Of a stretch of 64,000 bases of DNA, positions 63,878-64,000 are shown piece after piece. The stretch spans positions 16,934,001 through 16,998,000 of the forward strand of contig JAWQUS010000032.1 of NCBI GenBank assembly GCA_036365455.1, given 5' to 3'. The translations under genes and the position numbers were made by a program. Each line of letters begins with the position of its first letter. Position 1 is the stretch's first letter. The notes below the pieces were generated by a model that saw only the letters and a program-made list of their open reading frames with translations, was not told the origin of the DNA and made no database searches. This DNA is from Macrosoma leucophasiata (taxonomy: Eukaryota; Arthropoda; Insecta; Lepidoptera; Hedylidae).

Positions 63878-64000
63878 TTTTTTTTTTTTATGTAATGGAA
63901 GTGGTAAACAAGCATGCAGTTCACATTGATGTTAAGTGATGACTGCAGCCTATAGACACCCACACAAAGACCAAGGTCAAAATGCAGATGCGTTACCACT
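63878..64000 (-). mobile_element. Bm1-like SINE, cut by the window end
   Basis: Poly-T from 63878, then GTAATGGAAGTGGTAAACAA and GACTGCAGCCTATAGACACC. The head lies beyond 64000. Confidence 0.9.

Overview
The window is AT-rich nuclear DNA from an insect, most probably a moth or butterfly. The evidence is GT-AG introns, an insect-type ABCA transporter spread over more than 35 kb, many copies of a SINE built like the silkworm Bm1 element, and several dispersed repeats with a lepidopteran look. Species cannot be told from the sequence. No ordinary tRNA, rRNA, CRISPR or bacterial feature was seen.

Region 1 (1 to about 8.4 kb) looks like one large DNA transposon of the ISL2EU (IS4EU) type. A YqaJ-nuclease gene with a SWIM-like zinc finger runs on the + strand (1-6069) and is now a frameshifted pseudogene. 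It lies tail to tail with a three-exon THAP-DDE transposase gene on the - strand (8110-6152), which is open throughout but carries N where an acidic residue is expected in the ADxGF block. A nearly intact CR1/Jockey-like LINE (about 1473-5867, PHD-finger ORF1 and endonuclease-RT ORF2) has jumped into the YqaJ nuclease domain.

Region 2 (8.4 to 28 kb) has no host gene that I can support. It is a mosaic of MITEs, SINEs and LINE ends. Its main structure is a foldback-type element at 11050-15146 with inverted arms of about 965 bp. The left arm was later hit by a tRNA-derived SINE (11-bp duplication) and by a truncated LINE (6-bp duplication). The uninterrupted right arm shows both empty sites. Nested MITE pairs occur near 18.3, 25.4 and 26.2 kb.

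Region 3 (28 to 64 kb) is the 3' part of an ABCA-family full transporter on the - strand. I place 28 exons (63716 down to the TAG at 28084-28086), about 1,440 codons. In order they encode the end of TMD1, NBD1 (Walker [26 protein letters not shown]), regulatory region 1, TMD2 with a short extracellular loop, NBD2 ([25 protein letters not shown]) and a C-terminal region ending in the [13 protein letters not shown] motif. The N-terminal part lies beyond 64 kb. Intron phases agree at every junction except between the exons at 36.9 and 29.6 kb, where a small exon is probably unplaced. The introns hold Bm1-like SINEs, three other tRNA-like families, MITEs (one inserted nine bases past an exon, at a splice donor), LINE fragments and a 67-bp minisatellite.

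The only functional relationships visible are within the transposons (transposase with YqaJ partner; ORF1 with ORF2). The ABCA gene is the one clear host gene. All boundaries come from reading splice signals, motifs and repeat edges by eye. No database search was possible.
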